Below, piece after piece: positions 27,814-35,827 of a stretch of DNA of 64,000 nucleotides; position 1 is the stretch's first letter, and each line of letters opens with the position of its first letter. The notes beneath the pieces were generated by a model, which saw nothing but the letters and a program-made list of their open reading frames with translations, had not been told where the DNA came from and made no database searches. The position numbers and the translations under genes are program-made. Source of the DNA: Aeromonas salmonicida subsp. salmonicida (lineage in GTDB: Bacteria > Pseudomonadota > Gammaproteobacteria > Enterobacterales > Aeromonadaceae); NCBI RefSeq assembly GCF_001643305.1, contig NZ_LSGW01000049.1, positions 62,001 to 126,000 on the forward strand, in the 5' to 3' direction.

Positions 27814-28734
27814 TTAACGCATCGCCTTGGCACGGGCAATGGCGTTGGCAGGCATGCGGTTGCCCAGTCGATTCAGCAGGCTGGTCGCCTTCTGATGCAA
27901 GGCCTTGTCACCAATGACAGTGCTGTGCAGCCAGTGATACGCCTCTTCATAATCCAGCGGGCTGCCCAGCCCCTGCAGCAACATCTCGACCCACTCTACC
28001 TGTGCCCGTTGAAACCCCAGGCTGGCCGCTTCACGCATCAGGGTTTCGGCCTTGAGCAGATCTTTTTGCACCAGGGTGCCCTTCCAGTAATAACGGCCAA
28101 GCTGTTCCAGCGCAGGTGCCAACCCCTGATTGGCTGCCTCCCACATGAATTTGACCCCGAGCTCCGCATTGGGCTTGATGCACACTCCCCAAGCCAGCAT
28201 GTCTCCCCACAGGAACTGATAGGCAGGCACCTTCATTACCTCGGCCCGCACCTCGATATCCTGGGTGAGCTGGCATCTGTCCTGTTTTACCTGCTGTAAA
28301 TGACGCCCCTGTTCAATCCAGTTGAGCAGCTCGTCCTGACGATAGAGGGGCACAGCCTGCAGGTTGCCGCTGTCATCTACACCGCTCGTCGGCGTGCTGG
28401 TCATGGGTTGACTGGTTGGAGAAAGTCCGCCATCCGACGCTGTGGCAGTCGCAGCTGGCTGCGCCATTGAAGGAGCGACTGGCAGTGGTGCTGCTGGCCC
28501 GGCTGCAGAGACCTCAGGCTGATATGACGCGACCGGTCCGGCGGCGGAAACCGCAGGCTGAGACACAGCCACCGGCTCGGCAGCGGAAACCGCAGGCGGG
28601 GATGCGATCGCTGACTCTGCCACGGAAACTGCACTGCTTGCCGTAGGTGCGGCGGCGGATACCTGTGGCTCCGCGCCCTGTGCCTGGGTCGTCAGCAAAC
28701 AAGCAAGGCCAAAAAGGGTAAGGGGTTTCATCAT
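27814..28734 (-). CDS. motX: Sodium-type polar flagellar motor protein MotX, with an Ala/Pro repeat insert
   Basis: A periplasmic component of the T-ring that anchors PomA/PomB stators in sodium-driven flagella. It has 306 residues; Vibrio MotX is about 211. A signal peptide (LFGLACLLTTQAQGAEP) is followed by about 95 residues of Ala/Ser/Pro/Val-rich low-complexity sequence containing a ~13-residue repeat (VSAAxPVAxxQP-like, residues 24-84). The conserved MotX body then begins at VPLYRQDELLNWIEQG, with PAYQFLWGDMLAWGVCI and Sel1-like helices (AANQGLAPALEQLGRYYWKG). The ATGATG start has AGGAG six bases upstream. Confidence 0.88.
   Translation of the reverse strand: MMKPLTLFGLACLLTTQAQGAEPQVSAAAPTASSAVSVAESAIASPPAVSAAEPVAVSQPAVSAAGPVASYQPEVSAAGPAAPLPVAPSMAQPAATATASDGGLSPTSQPMTSTPTSGVDDSGNLQAVPLYRQDELLNWIEQGRHLQQVKQDRCQLTQDIEVRAEVMKVPAYQFLWGDMLAWGVCIKPNAELGVKFMWEAANQGLAPALEQLGRYYWKGTLVQKDLLKAETLMREAASLGFQRAQVEWVEMLLQGLGSPLDYEEAYHWLHSTVIGDKALHQKATSLLNRLGNRMPANAIARAKAMR
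28483..28665 (-). repeat. Degenerate ~39-bp repeats encoding the MotX Ala/Pro linker
   Basis: Five imperfect copies of a 12- to 13-residue unit encode VSAAAP, VSVAES, VSAAEPVAVSQP, VSAAGPVASYQP and VSAAGPAAPLP. The in-frame, variable repeats are a likely site of length variation between strains. Confidence 0.75.
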
Positions 28735-28813
28735 AAGGTTCTCCTGCTGCTCTCTGTTATCGGCAGCCAGGCCCATCCCCTTAGCCCGTCACCGTCAGCA
28801 CCCTGCAGCAATG

Positions 28814-28840
28814 ACAAAGGGGAGCCGAAGCTCCCCTTGT
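28814..28840 (-). terminator. Likely terminator of mdh
   Basis: A nine-base stem AAGGGGAGC / GCTCCCCTT with a TTCG tetraloop on the minus strand, followed by TTTGTCATT. It starts 18 bases after the mdh stop. The T run is short. Confidence 0.7.
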
Positions 28841-28855
28841 TGTCAGCCATGCGGC

Positions 28856-29791
28856 TTACTTGACGAACTCGACACCCAGCTGGATATCGGCTTTCAGAGT
28901 GGCCAGCATGCCCTCCATCGCCTCTTGCTCGAAGGCACTCAGCTTGCCGTAGTCCAGTACGGTTTCGACGCCATTCTTGCCCAGCAAGATGGGCTGTGCG
29001 AAGAAGGTAGCGTGCTTGCCATCCCCTTCCACATAAGCGCACTCGATGACGTTGGCTTCGCCCTGCAGACCCTTGATGAGCGACAGCCCAAAACGGCAGG
29101 CAGCCTGACCCATGGAGAGGGTGGCAGAACCACCACCGGCCTTGGCTTCAACCACTTCGGTGCCGGCGTTCTGGATACGCTTGGTCATGGCTGCCACTTC
29201 TTCTGCAGAGAAGGAAGCCCCTTCGATCTGGGACAGCAGCGGCAGTATGGTCACGCCACTGTGGCCACCGATCACGTTGACACGCACCTTGTCGACATTC
29301 AAACCCTTGGCATCGGCCACGAAGGTCTCGGCGCGGATCACATCCAGGGTGGTGACGCCAAACAGGCGACGCTTGTCGTAGACACCGGCTTTTTTCAGCA
29401 CTTCAGCCGCGATGGCGACCGTGGTGTTGACCGGGTTGGTGATGATGCCGATCAGCGCTTTCGGGCAGGAGGCGGCACATTTTTCGACCAGATTCTTGAC
29501 GATACCGGGGTTGATATTGAATAGATCGGAACGATCCATGCCGGGCTTGCGCGCCACACCGGCGGAGATCAGCACCACATCGGCGCCGACCAGAGCCGGG
29601 CTCGGATCTTCACCGCAGAAACCTTTTACTTTCACGTCAGTCGGGATATGGCTCAGATCGACCGCCACACCCGGAGTGACCGGGGCTATGTCATACAGGC
29701 TCAGTTCGGAACCAGCAGGAAGGCGATTTTTCAACAGCAGAGCGAGGGCTTGGCCGATGCCACCGGCGGCACCCAGAACGGCAACTTTCAT
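28856..29791 (-). CDS. mdh: Malate dehydrogenase
   Basis: NAD-dependent malate/oxaloacetate interconversion in the TCA cycle. It has 311 residues. The start [20 protein letters not shown] gives the Rossmann GxxGxx[12 protein letters not shown] carries substrate-binding arginines, NPVNTTV the nicotinamide contact, and [11 protein letters not shown] the catalytic His (about His177). The start at 29791 is the conserved Mdh start; an upstream ATG at 29890 is not. The gene order with argR nearby resembles that in vibrios and enterics, though here the art operon lies between. Confidence 0.97.
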   Translation of the reverse strand: MKVAVLGAAGGIGQALALLLKNRLPAGSELSLYDIAPVTPGVAVDLSHIPTDVKVKGFCGEDPSPALVGADVVLISAGVARKPGMDRSDLFNINPGIVKNLVEKCAASCPKALIGIITNPVNTTVAIAAEVLKKAGVYDKRRLFGVTTLDVIRAETFVADAKGLNVDKVRVNVIGGHSGVTILPLLSQIEGASFSAEEVAAMTKRIQNAGTEVVEAKAGGGSATLSMGQAACRFGLSLIKGLQGEANVIECAYVEGDGKHATFFAQPILLGKNGVETVLDYGKLSAFEQEAMEGMLATLKADIQLGVEFVK

Positions 29792-30011
29792 GATCAACTC
29801 CATGTTTAAGCGTAGGTTTAAGGTTGTTTCTTGTTGTGGGCCCAACCTTAATGGATCCCCCCATAAAAAACAATCTGATAACAGTTGCAATCACGGGTTC
29901 TGTGAGCCAATAAACAGGCGGCGCATAAAAATGGGGGGAAATGCAAAAATCAGAGGAGAAGCACAGATTTCCCGCATTTACACCTACCACAAAGAGGTAG
30001 ATCTACCGTGC

Positions 30012-30674
30012 TCAGGCCTGGAATGCCAGGGCTCGCCGTTCACACCAGCGAAACCCAATTGTTAACAATCCGTTCATGGTCAGGTAAAGCGCACCGGCCA
30101 CAGTAAACACAGCCAGGGTGTCATAGGTCTGGGCGTTGAGGCGCTGGGCCAGGCCCATCACATCCATGATGGTGATGGTGCTGGCGAGTGAACTCCCCTT
30201 GAGCACCAGGATCACCTCGTTGGAATAGGCAGGCACCAGTCGCCGCGCAGCATGGCGCACCTTCATCCACAGGGTCTGTCCAGCCGAAAAGCCGAGCGCG
30301 CGGCACGCCTCCACCTCACCGGACGGAATGGCATCGAGCGCCCCCTTGAACAAGCGGGTTGAATAGGCCGCGGTGTTGAAACCAAGGGCCAGCACGGCGC
30401 AGAACCAGGGCTGCTTGAGCAGAGGCCAGAGCGGCCCGGATTTGAGCCACTCAAACTGTCCCGGCCCGTAGTAGATGAGGAAGATCTGGATCAGCAGCGG
30501 CGTGCCGGTGAAGATCAGTACCCACAGCTGTACCAGCTGGGTCGCCACCGGAATGCGCTGCTCCAGCACCCATGTCATGGCAGCCGCCATCAGTACGCCG
30601 AGCAGCAGACTGAGAGCAGTTAATTGCAAGGTGATCGCCAGACCACCAAGCAGAGTCATGAAATAGTCCTGCAT
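30012..30674 (-). CDS. artM: Arginine ABC transporter permease ArtM
   Basis: An inner-membrane permease of 220 residues from the polar amino acid (HisMQ/ArtMQ) family, with about five helices. The EAA loop is visible (EVEACRALGFSAGQTLWMKV). The ATG at 30674 is chosen because it follows GGAGG and matches the family; a TTG six bases upstream overlaps the preceding stop. It is the last gene of artP-artJ-artQ-artM. Its first 17 codons are duplicated upstream as the head of a chimeric mini-ORF, so it is normally coupled to artQ but here to that mini-ORF. Confidence 0.9.
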   Translation of the reverse strand: MQDYFMTLLGGLAITLQLTALSLLLGVLMAAAMTWVLEQRIPVATQLVQLWVLIFTGTPLLIQIFLIYYGPGQFEWLKSGPLWPLLKQPWFCAVLALGFNTAAYSTRLFKGALDAIPSGEVEACRALGFSAGQTLWMKVRHAARRLVPAYSNEVILVLKGSSLASTITIMDVMGLAQRLNAQTYDTLAVFTVAGALYLTMNGLLTIGFRWCERRALAFQA

Positions 30675-30860
30675 GGTCAACCTCCGTAGCCGCGGGTATA
30701 GCGGGCTGTCTGCTTAAACCCGAATTCACTCAGCTGACTGAAGACGGTCGGTTGCAGGGTGATCACTAATCCCCCCAGCAGAGTCGTGAAATAGTCCTGC
30801 ATGGTCAACCTCCGTAGCGGCGGGTATAGCGGGCAGCCTGCTTGAGTCCGAATTCACTCA
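30624..30860 (-). repeat. Diverged direct duplication across the artQ/artM junction
   Basis: Copy 1 is 30752-30860 (end of artQ plus a start like artM) and copy 2 is 30624-30732 (an artQ-like end plus the true artM start). The two 109-bp arms are offset by 128 bp, separated by 19 bp without a match, and differ at about 14 positions (about 87% identity). In the ArtM part most differences are synonymous. Confidence 0.9.
30677..30802 (-). pseudogene. Chimeric 41-codon ORF: ArtM N-terminus fused in frame to ArtQ C-terminus
   Basis: An ATG two bases after the artQ stop opens MQDYFTTLLGGLVITLQ, nearly the ArtM N-terminus. After a four-residue join (PTVF) the frame continues as SQLSEFGFKQTARYTRGYGG, nearly the ArtQ C-terminus, and stops two bases before the artM ATG. 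It has the same GGAGG ribosome binding site as artM, so it is probably translated. It could be a duplication scar with no function, or keep translational coupling between artQ and artM. Function is unknown. Confidence 0.6.
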
Positions 30861-31443
30861 CCAAGCTGATGGCAAGATAGATGAGGGCCGCGGCGGCATA
30901 CCAGGTAAAGGGTTCATAGGTGCTGGCCGAGGCCATCTGGGCCTGACGCATCATCTCGTTCACCCCTAGCGCAGTATCCTTGAGCAACACCAGCCACTGA
31001 TTGCCGAGGCCCGGCAGGGCATGACGCCAGGCTTGGGGCAACACGATGCGAAAGAAGATATGCCCCTTGCCAAGACCGAGCGCCAGCGCCGCCAACCGCT
31101 GTCCGGCGGGCACCGCATTGAGTGCCGCCCGCAGAGTCTGGGTGGCATAGCTGGCAAACAGCAGAGAGAGCGCCAGCACGCCACAGGCGAACGGGCTGAA
31201 CTCCACATACTCGCCTGTGATGAGAAACAGCACCTGGGTCGAGCCGAAGTAGATGAACAGCACCACCAACAGCTCGGGCAAGCCACGGATCAAGGTGGTC
31301 AGTGTAGCCACAGGCCACACCAGCCAAGGCTGTTTACTCAGCTCGGCGGCGCTCAATCCCAGCGCCAATACCATGCCACCGACCAGTGATGCCAAGACCA
31401 GCCCGAGGGTCATCCAGGCTGCATCCAACAACAGGCTCAACAT
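30805..31443 (-). CDS. artQ: Arginine ABC transporter permease ArtQ
   Basis: An inner-membrane permease of 212 residues with about five helices; LTTLIRGLPELLVVLFIYFG is the family N-terminal region and the EAA loop reads QRLAALALGLGKGHIFFRIV. It pairs with ArtM to form the channel driven by ArtP. It starts three bases after the artJ stop. Its end is part of the artQ/artM junction duplication. Confidence 0.92.
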   Translation of the reverse strand: MLSLLLDAAWMTLGLVLASLVGGMVLALGLSAAELSKQPWLVWPVATLTTLIRGLPELLVVLFIYFGSTQVLFLITGEYVEFSPFACGVLALSLLFASYATQTLRAALNAVPAGQRLAALALGLGKGHIFFRIVLPQAWRHALPGLGNQWLVLLKDTALGVNEMMRQAQMASASTYEPFTWYAAAALIYLAISLVSEFGLKQAARYTRRYGG

Positions 31444-31446
31444 GGC

Positions 31447-32184
31447 TTACTGCGCGAAGTATTTGTCGAAGATTTTCTGATAGGTGCCGTTGGCCTTGAT
31501 TTCGGCCAGCCCCTTGTTCAGCTGGGTCAGCAGCTCCAGGTTACCCTTGGCCACTGCGATGCCAAAGCCGGTACCGAAGTACTTGGCATCGGTTACAGGC
31601 GCACCGATCACGACGTACTCCTTGTGCTGCTTGAGCCAGTCGGCCGCCACGGCAGTATCGGCAAACACACCATCGGTACGGCCATTCATCATGTCGAGGA
31701 AGGCACTCTGGTAGCTGGCATAGGGCACTGTCAGCAAGCCTTTGCTGATCCAGTTATCCACCAGATAGGACTGATGGGAGGAACCATTCTGCACGCCGAC
31801 CGTCTTGTCGACCAAGTCTTCCGGCCCCTTGAAGGTCCCTTTCTTGGCCACGAACACGGCTGAGTTCTCGTAATAGATGTCGGAGAAGTCGACCTGGGCT
31901 GCCCGCTCCGGGGTCACATCCATGGCTGCGATGGCAGCGTCATAACGACGGAACTTGAGGCTGGGGATCAGGCTGTCGAAGGCCTGGTTGTGGAAGCTGC
32001 ACTCCAGCTTGACCTGGGTACAGATGGCACGGGCCAGGTCGATGTCAAAGCCCTGAAACTCGTTTTTGTCGTCCAGGTATTCGAACGGTGCATAAGTCGC
32101 CTCGGTGGCGAACTTGATCTCTTTGGCCAGCACTGAGGTGCTCAGCAAACCCATGGCAGCAACCAGCAACAGACTCTTTTTCAT
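31447..32184 (-). CDS. artJ: Arginine-binding periplasmic protein (ArtJ/ArtI)
   Basis: A type II periplasmic solute-binding protein of 245 residues. The signal peptide MKKSLLLVAAMGLLSTSVLA is followed by KEIKFATEATYAPFEYLDDK, with GFDIDLARAIC and DAAIAAMDVTPER, the arginine-binding-protein pattern. It captures arginine for ArtQM. Only one binding protein is present here, while E. coli has ArtI and ArtJ; the sequence does not let me choose between the two names. It is second in the operon, 25 bases after artP. Confidence 0.9.
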   Translation of the reverse strand: MKKSLLLVAAMGLLSTSVLAKEIKFATEATYAPFEYLDDKNEFQGFDIDLARAICTQVKLECSFHNQAFDSLIPSLKFRRYDAAIAAMDVTPERAAQVDFSDIYYENSAVFVAKKGTFKGPEDLVDKTVGVQNGSSHQSYLVDNWISKGLLTVPYASYQSAFLDMMNGRTDGVFADTAVAADWLKQHKEYVVIGAPVTDAKYFGTGFGIAVAKGNLELLTQLNKGLAEIKANGTYQKIFDKYFAQ

Positions 32185-32209
32185 GACAGCTTCCTTATCG
32201 ATTTGAATA

Positions 32210-32950
32210 TCAATGCATCAAGAATTCGGCAAACCGGCTGGTTTGCGGGGATTGGAAAATAGCGGCGGTGCCGGACTCGATGATCCGCCCCTTTTCCAGA
32301 TAAATCACCTGACTGGCCACCTTGCGGGCAAACTCCACCTCGTGGGTCACCACCACCTGGGTAATACCTGTCTGGCCCAGATTGCGGATGATCTCGGCCA
32401 CCTCTTTAGTGATCTCGGGATCGAGTGCAGCCGTCGGCTCGTCAAACAGCAGCACTTGCGGATCCATCATCAGGGTACGGGCAATGGCCACCCGTTGCTG
32501 TTGACCACCCGAGAGGCGGGCAGGCCAGGCATCACGCTTGTCGGCCAGTTGCAACTGGGTCAACAGGTAGGCGCCCTTCTCGATAGCCGCGGCCTTGCTC
32601 ATGCCGAGCAACTTGACGGGTGCCTCTATGAGGTTCTCCATCACGGTCAGATGTGGCCAGAGATTGTACTGCTGGAACACCATGCCCACCTTGCGACGCA
32701 GTGCCTGCGCCTGGCGGTTGAATTCGGCAGCAGACAGGCCGGACGGGAAAGAAAATTCACTTTCACCGATGCGCAATACGCCGGCATCCGGCGTGTCCAG
32801 CAAGTTCATCATGCGTAGCAGCGAGCTCTTGCCAGCACCGCTCGGGCCCAGCAGCACCAAGGTTTCACCGGGCTCAGTCCGAAAGCTGACATCTTGCAGT
32901 ACCGGCACCTTGTGCCAGGATTTTGCGATACCGATTAGTTCAATACCCAT
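32210..32950 (-). CDS. artP: Arginine ABC transporter ATP-binding protein ArtP
   Basis: An ABC ATPase of 246 residues: Walker [11 protein letters not shown]-loop [16 protein letters not shown], signature [15 protein letters not shown], Walker [15 protein letters not shown] and the switch His in VVVTHEVEF. The start at 32950 ([10 protein letters not shown]) matches ArtP better than the ATG three codons upstream. It is first in the art operon and divergent from argR; arginine repression of both is likely through the shared intergenic region. Confidence 0.94.
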   Translation of the reverse strand: MGIELIGIAKSWHKVPVLQDVSFRTEPGETLVLLGPSGAGKSSLLRMMNLLDTPDAGVLRIGESEFSFPSGLSAAEFNRQAQALRRKVGMVFQQYNLWPHLTVMENLIEAPVKLLGMSKAAAIEKGAYLLTQLQLADKRDAWPARLSGGQQQRVAIARTLMMDPQVLLFDEPTAALDPEITKEVAEIIRNLGQTGITQVVVTHEVEFARKVASQVIYLEKGRIIESGTAAIFQSPQTSRFAEFLMH

Positions 32951-33023
32951 ACAGCCCAATTGAATAAGTTTTCAAAATTTCGTCCCGATTTTAGCCCCAA
33001 CATGGGGGGATGCAAGCTAATTT

Positions 33024-33037
33024 TGAATCAATATGCA
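33024..33037. promoter_or_regulatory. Candidate ARG box (ArgR operator) between artP and argR
   Basis: TGAATCAATATGCA differs from the ARG-box core TGAAT-N4-ATTCA at one base. A second, weaker half-type site (TGAATGCAAAATGG) lies at 33072-33085. The position, 201 bp between divergent artP and argR, suits ArgR control of both. No well-spaced perfect pair was seen. Confidence 0.5.
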
Positions 33038-33151
33038 GAACAACCGCCGCTTCCTTGCAAAAATAGGCACATGAATGCAAAATGGGCACGCTGTTCATAT
33101 CTGCCGCCTGAGCGTGACAGGCAGCCACACCTCCTCATTCGTGAGTCCAAG

Positions 33152-33622
33152 ATGAAACACAACGACAAGCAAGAAAAACTGGCCAAGGCCTTTAAAGCCT
33201 TGCTGAAAGAAGAACGATTTGGCTCCCAGGCAGAGATAGTGACTGCCCTGCAAGAGATGGGCTTCGAAAACATCAACCAGTCCAAGGTATCGCGCATGCT
33301 GAGCCGCTTCGGCGCCGTTCGCACCCGCAATGCCAAGATGGAGATGGTTTACTGCCTGCCGGTGGAACTGGGTGTACCCACCACTTCCAGCCCGCTCAAG
33401 AACCTGGTACTCGACGTCGACCACAACGGCGCTCTGGTCGTGATCCACACCAGCCCGGGTGCAGCCCAGCTGATCGCCCGCCTGCTCGACTCACTCGGCA
33501 AGGCAGAAGGGATCCTCGGCACTATCGCCGGTGATGACACCATCTTCATCACTCCGACCAGCGACACCGATATCGAAGAGCTCTATCTCTCCGCCCTCGA
33601 GCTGTTCGAACAGACCCCTTAA
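33152..33622 (+). CDS. argR: Arginine repressor ArgR
   Basis: A hexameric arginine-dependent repressor of 156 residues that also serves XerCD recombination in relatives. The N-terminal winged helix ([40 protein letters not shown]) is followed by a C-terminal arginine-binding and oligomerisation domain ending [14 protein letters not shown]. The ATG at 33152 gives the conserved [14 protein letters not shown] start. It is divergent from artP, which it probably regulates. Confidence 0.96.
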   Translation: MKHNDKQEKLAKAFKALLKEERFGSQAEIVTALQEMGFENINQSKVSRMLSRFGAVRTRNAKMEMVYCLPVELGVPTTSSPLKNLVLDVDHNGALVVIHTSPGAAQLIARLLDSLGKAEGILGTIAGDDTIFITPTSDTDIEELYLSALELFEQTP

Positions 33623-33670
33623 TGTCAGCCAATGCGCAGGCCAACGCCTATTAGCGGTACCGCCAGAACG

Positions 33671-33699
33671 CAAAATCCCGGCCAAGGCCGGGATTTTTG
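33671..33699. terminator. Bidirectional terminator between argR and Dyp peroxidase gene
   Basis: AATCCCGGCC, a two-base loop and GGCCGGGATT, with A before and five T after. It serves argR on the plus strand and, less strongly, the convergent peroxidase gene. Confidence 0.9.
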
Positions 33700-33725
33700 T
33701 TTTCTGCGCACAGGTAAATGCTGAC

Positions 33726-34631
33726 TTATTGACCCTGTGCCACCAGAAAATCTTCCGAGGGGGCAAAGAAGGCCGCACCAGTCACTGCCGTGGTGAAGCG
33801 CAGCAGGTGATCGAAATGGCCGCCCTCCCCCTTGTACATGCTGGCCATCATGGCATTGAAGTGCAACGGCGTGCGGCAGCAGGAGATGAAATAGAGTCCC
33901 TGCTCCGTCATGGTTCCCCAGGGCATGCTCTGACGCAGTATCTCCATGGATTCACCCTTGGGCGTCTTGAGGTTGACCCGCTTGATATGGGAGGTCAGCG
34001 GCTTGTCGGCCGACTCGTATTCGATGTTGTCGCGCTTGGTGCGGCCAATGATATCTTCCTGTTCCTTCAGGGCGAGCTTCTCCCAGTCGCTCATGGCATG
34101 TACCCAACGCTGCACATGGACATAGGAGCCACCGGCAAACTCGCCACCCTCAAGCAAGGCCACCTCAGCGCGGTGTTCATCTTGCGGGTTCTCGGTGCCG
34201 TCGACGAAGCCGGTCAGGTCCCGGCAATCCAGATTGCGGAAACCACGCACCTCTTCCACCAGCGCCACCAGTCCGGCCAGCAGCGCCATCACCCTTTGAC
34301 CGGCGTGATGCAAAACATCGACCCGATCGGCACGCAATTGCACGAAGAGGTCGAACGGCGTATTTGGCGCCTGCTGACCGTTGGCTGATTGCGTCATAAA
34401 GCCGCGAAACTGGGGCGGACGGGCCACAGGGTAGAGGTCATCCCAGGCATCGGCGCCGACGGCAACCAGGCCGGTGAAACCGGCATCGGGGAAATCGGCG
34501 GCAACCGCTTCCCACAGGGCAGGCACGCTGGCCAGACGGGCAACCAGTGCGGTCGCCTCTCCTGTGCGATTGAACATCAGATAGAGGGCGTGCAGATTCG
34601 GCTCTGCGCAGATCCCGGCTTGGGCTTTCAT
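33726..34631 (-). CDS. yfeX: Dyp-type haem peroxidase (YfeX-like)
   Basis: A protein of 301 residues with no signal peptide, so cytoplasmic. The Dyp signature GFVDGTENPQDEHR holds the distal catalytic Asp; RTKRDNIEYE and TSHIKRVN (proximal His region) follow, then FISCCRTPLHFNAMMASMY. These match the YfeX branch (class P/B), which oxidises porphyrinogens and has been linked to haem iron use; the physiological substrate is uncertain. It stands alone, between argR and the iron transporter genes, which may hint at a role in iron metabolism. Confidence 0.9.
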   Translation of the reverse strand: MKAQAGICAEPNLHALYLMFNRTGEATALVARLASVPALWEAVAADFPDAGFTGLVAVGADAWDDLYPVARPPQFRGFMTQSANGQQAPNTPFDLFVQLRADRVDVLHHAGQRVMALLAGLVALVEEVRGFRNLDCRDLTGFVDGTENPQDEHRAEVALLEGGEFAGGSYVHVQRWVHAMSDWEKLALKEQEDIIGRTKRDNIEYESADKPLTSHIKRVNLKTPKGESMEILRQSMPWGTMTEQGLYFISCCRTPLHFNAMMASMYKGEGGHFDHLLRFTTAVTGAAFFAPSEDFLVAQGQ

Positions 34632-34719
34632 TTGTCTCTCCCCTGTATAGGCATTAGCGTGGCGCGATTATAAACCAGAGTGAATTCAATTCATTGATTT
34701 CATAACGATATCAAGTTGT

Positions 34720-35769
34720 TCACTGCACTGGTTCAAACAACACCAACCCATGGGGCGCGACCTTGACCCGAGCGCGATCCCCGCCGAGTGGCTCACCTAT
34801 GCTAGCCTCCAGTCGCTGACCGCCACACTCGAACAACACCCGACAGTGATGACCGAGAAACTGCTGCTCCAGCACAGTCAGTTCGCCGTCCACGACGGCC
34901 TCCAGCAACAGTTGCTGGGGTCTGAGCATCAGTTGCAGCAGCTCGCCCAGGTTGCGACCATGAGGCTCACTGCCACAGATAACCCCGAGCGCCGTCTGCA
35001 CACAGTGACTGTCCACCACCTCGGCGGCCAGATAGTTCACCCCGCCCAAAAACTCGGCAACGAAGCGGTTCTGCGGGCGGCGATAAAGCTGCTCCGGCTG
35101 TCCTACCTGCTCGATATGACCAGCCCGAAACAGAGCCAGCCGGTCGGCGAAGGCAAACGCCTCCTCCTTGCTGTGGCTGACGAAGATGGCGCCGATCCCC
35201 TGCTGCTTGAGCAGGGTGCGGATCTCGAGGATCAGCTTCATCCGCACCTGGGTATCTATGTTCGAGAAGGGCTCATCCAGCAACATCAACTTCGGCTTGC
35301 ACACCAGTGCGCGAGCGATGGCAACCCTTTGCTGCTGCCCGCCAGAGAGTTGATGGGGATAGCGATCTCCCAGCCCCTGCAGCTTGACCAGCGTCAGCGC
35401 CTCCTCCACCTGCTGCTGACGGGCGGGGCGATCAAGGCGAGTCAGCCCGAAACCGACGTTGTCGGCCACCGTCAGATGGGGGAAGAGGGCATAATCCTGG
35501 AAGATCATGCCGATGTTGCGCGCCTCGGGTGGCACGCTGACGCCCGGCCCATCCAGCAGGGTAGCACCGAGGCGGATCTCCCCTTCGGCCAGCGGCAACA
35601 GGCCTGCAATGGCCTTGAGCAGCGTGGTTTTACCGCAGCCACTGGCCCCCAGCAGACAGACAATCTCGTTGTCGGCCACCGACAGAGACAGCTGTTCCAG
35701 CACATTGCGACCGTTATAACGGCAACTGACGTTCTCAACCTGCAAGCAAGACACGGCTGACTTCCTCAT
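34720..35769 (-). CDS. fbpC: Ferric iron ABC transporter ATP-binding protein FbpC
   Basis: An ATPase of 349 residues: Walker A LGASGCGKTTLL, signature [15 protein letters not shown], Walker B LMLLDEPFSNID, and a C-terminal TOBE-like regulatory domain (about 250-349, LMLRPQQLLLEAV). The Q-loop IFQDYALFPHLTV is typical of the FbpC/PotA class. It is the third gene of fbpA-fbpB-fbpC, 58 bp after fbpB. Energises ferric iron uptake; the sequence alone does not exclude another metal. Confidence 0.9.
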   Translation of the reverse strand: MRKSAVSCLQVENVSCRYNGRNVLEQLSLSVADNEIVCLLGASGCGKTTLLKAIAGLLPLAEGEIRLGATLLDGPGVSVPPEARNIGMIFQDYALFPHLTVADNVGFGLTRLDRPARQQQVEEALTLVKLQGLGDRYPHQLSGGQQQRVAIARALVCKPKLMLLDEPFSNIDTQVRMKLILEIRTLLKQQGIGAIFVSHSKEEAFAFADRLALFRAGHIEQVGQPEQLYRRPQNRFVAEFLGGVNYLAAEVVDSHCVQTALGVICGSEPHGRNLGELLQLMLRPQQLLLEAVVDGELTVLEQQFLGHHCRVLFECGGQRLEASIGEPLGGDRARVKVAPHGLVLFEPVQ

Positions 35770-35827
35770 ATTCTTTTGATTCAGACCGACCTGCGCCGGA
35801 CAACAATTCAGGGAGTGATCTGCAGAC

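Noticed and set aside
33072..33085. Second ARG box near argR
   Set aside because: Only the first half site matches, and the spacing to the better box is not the usual three bases.
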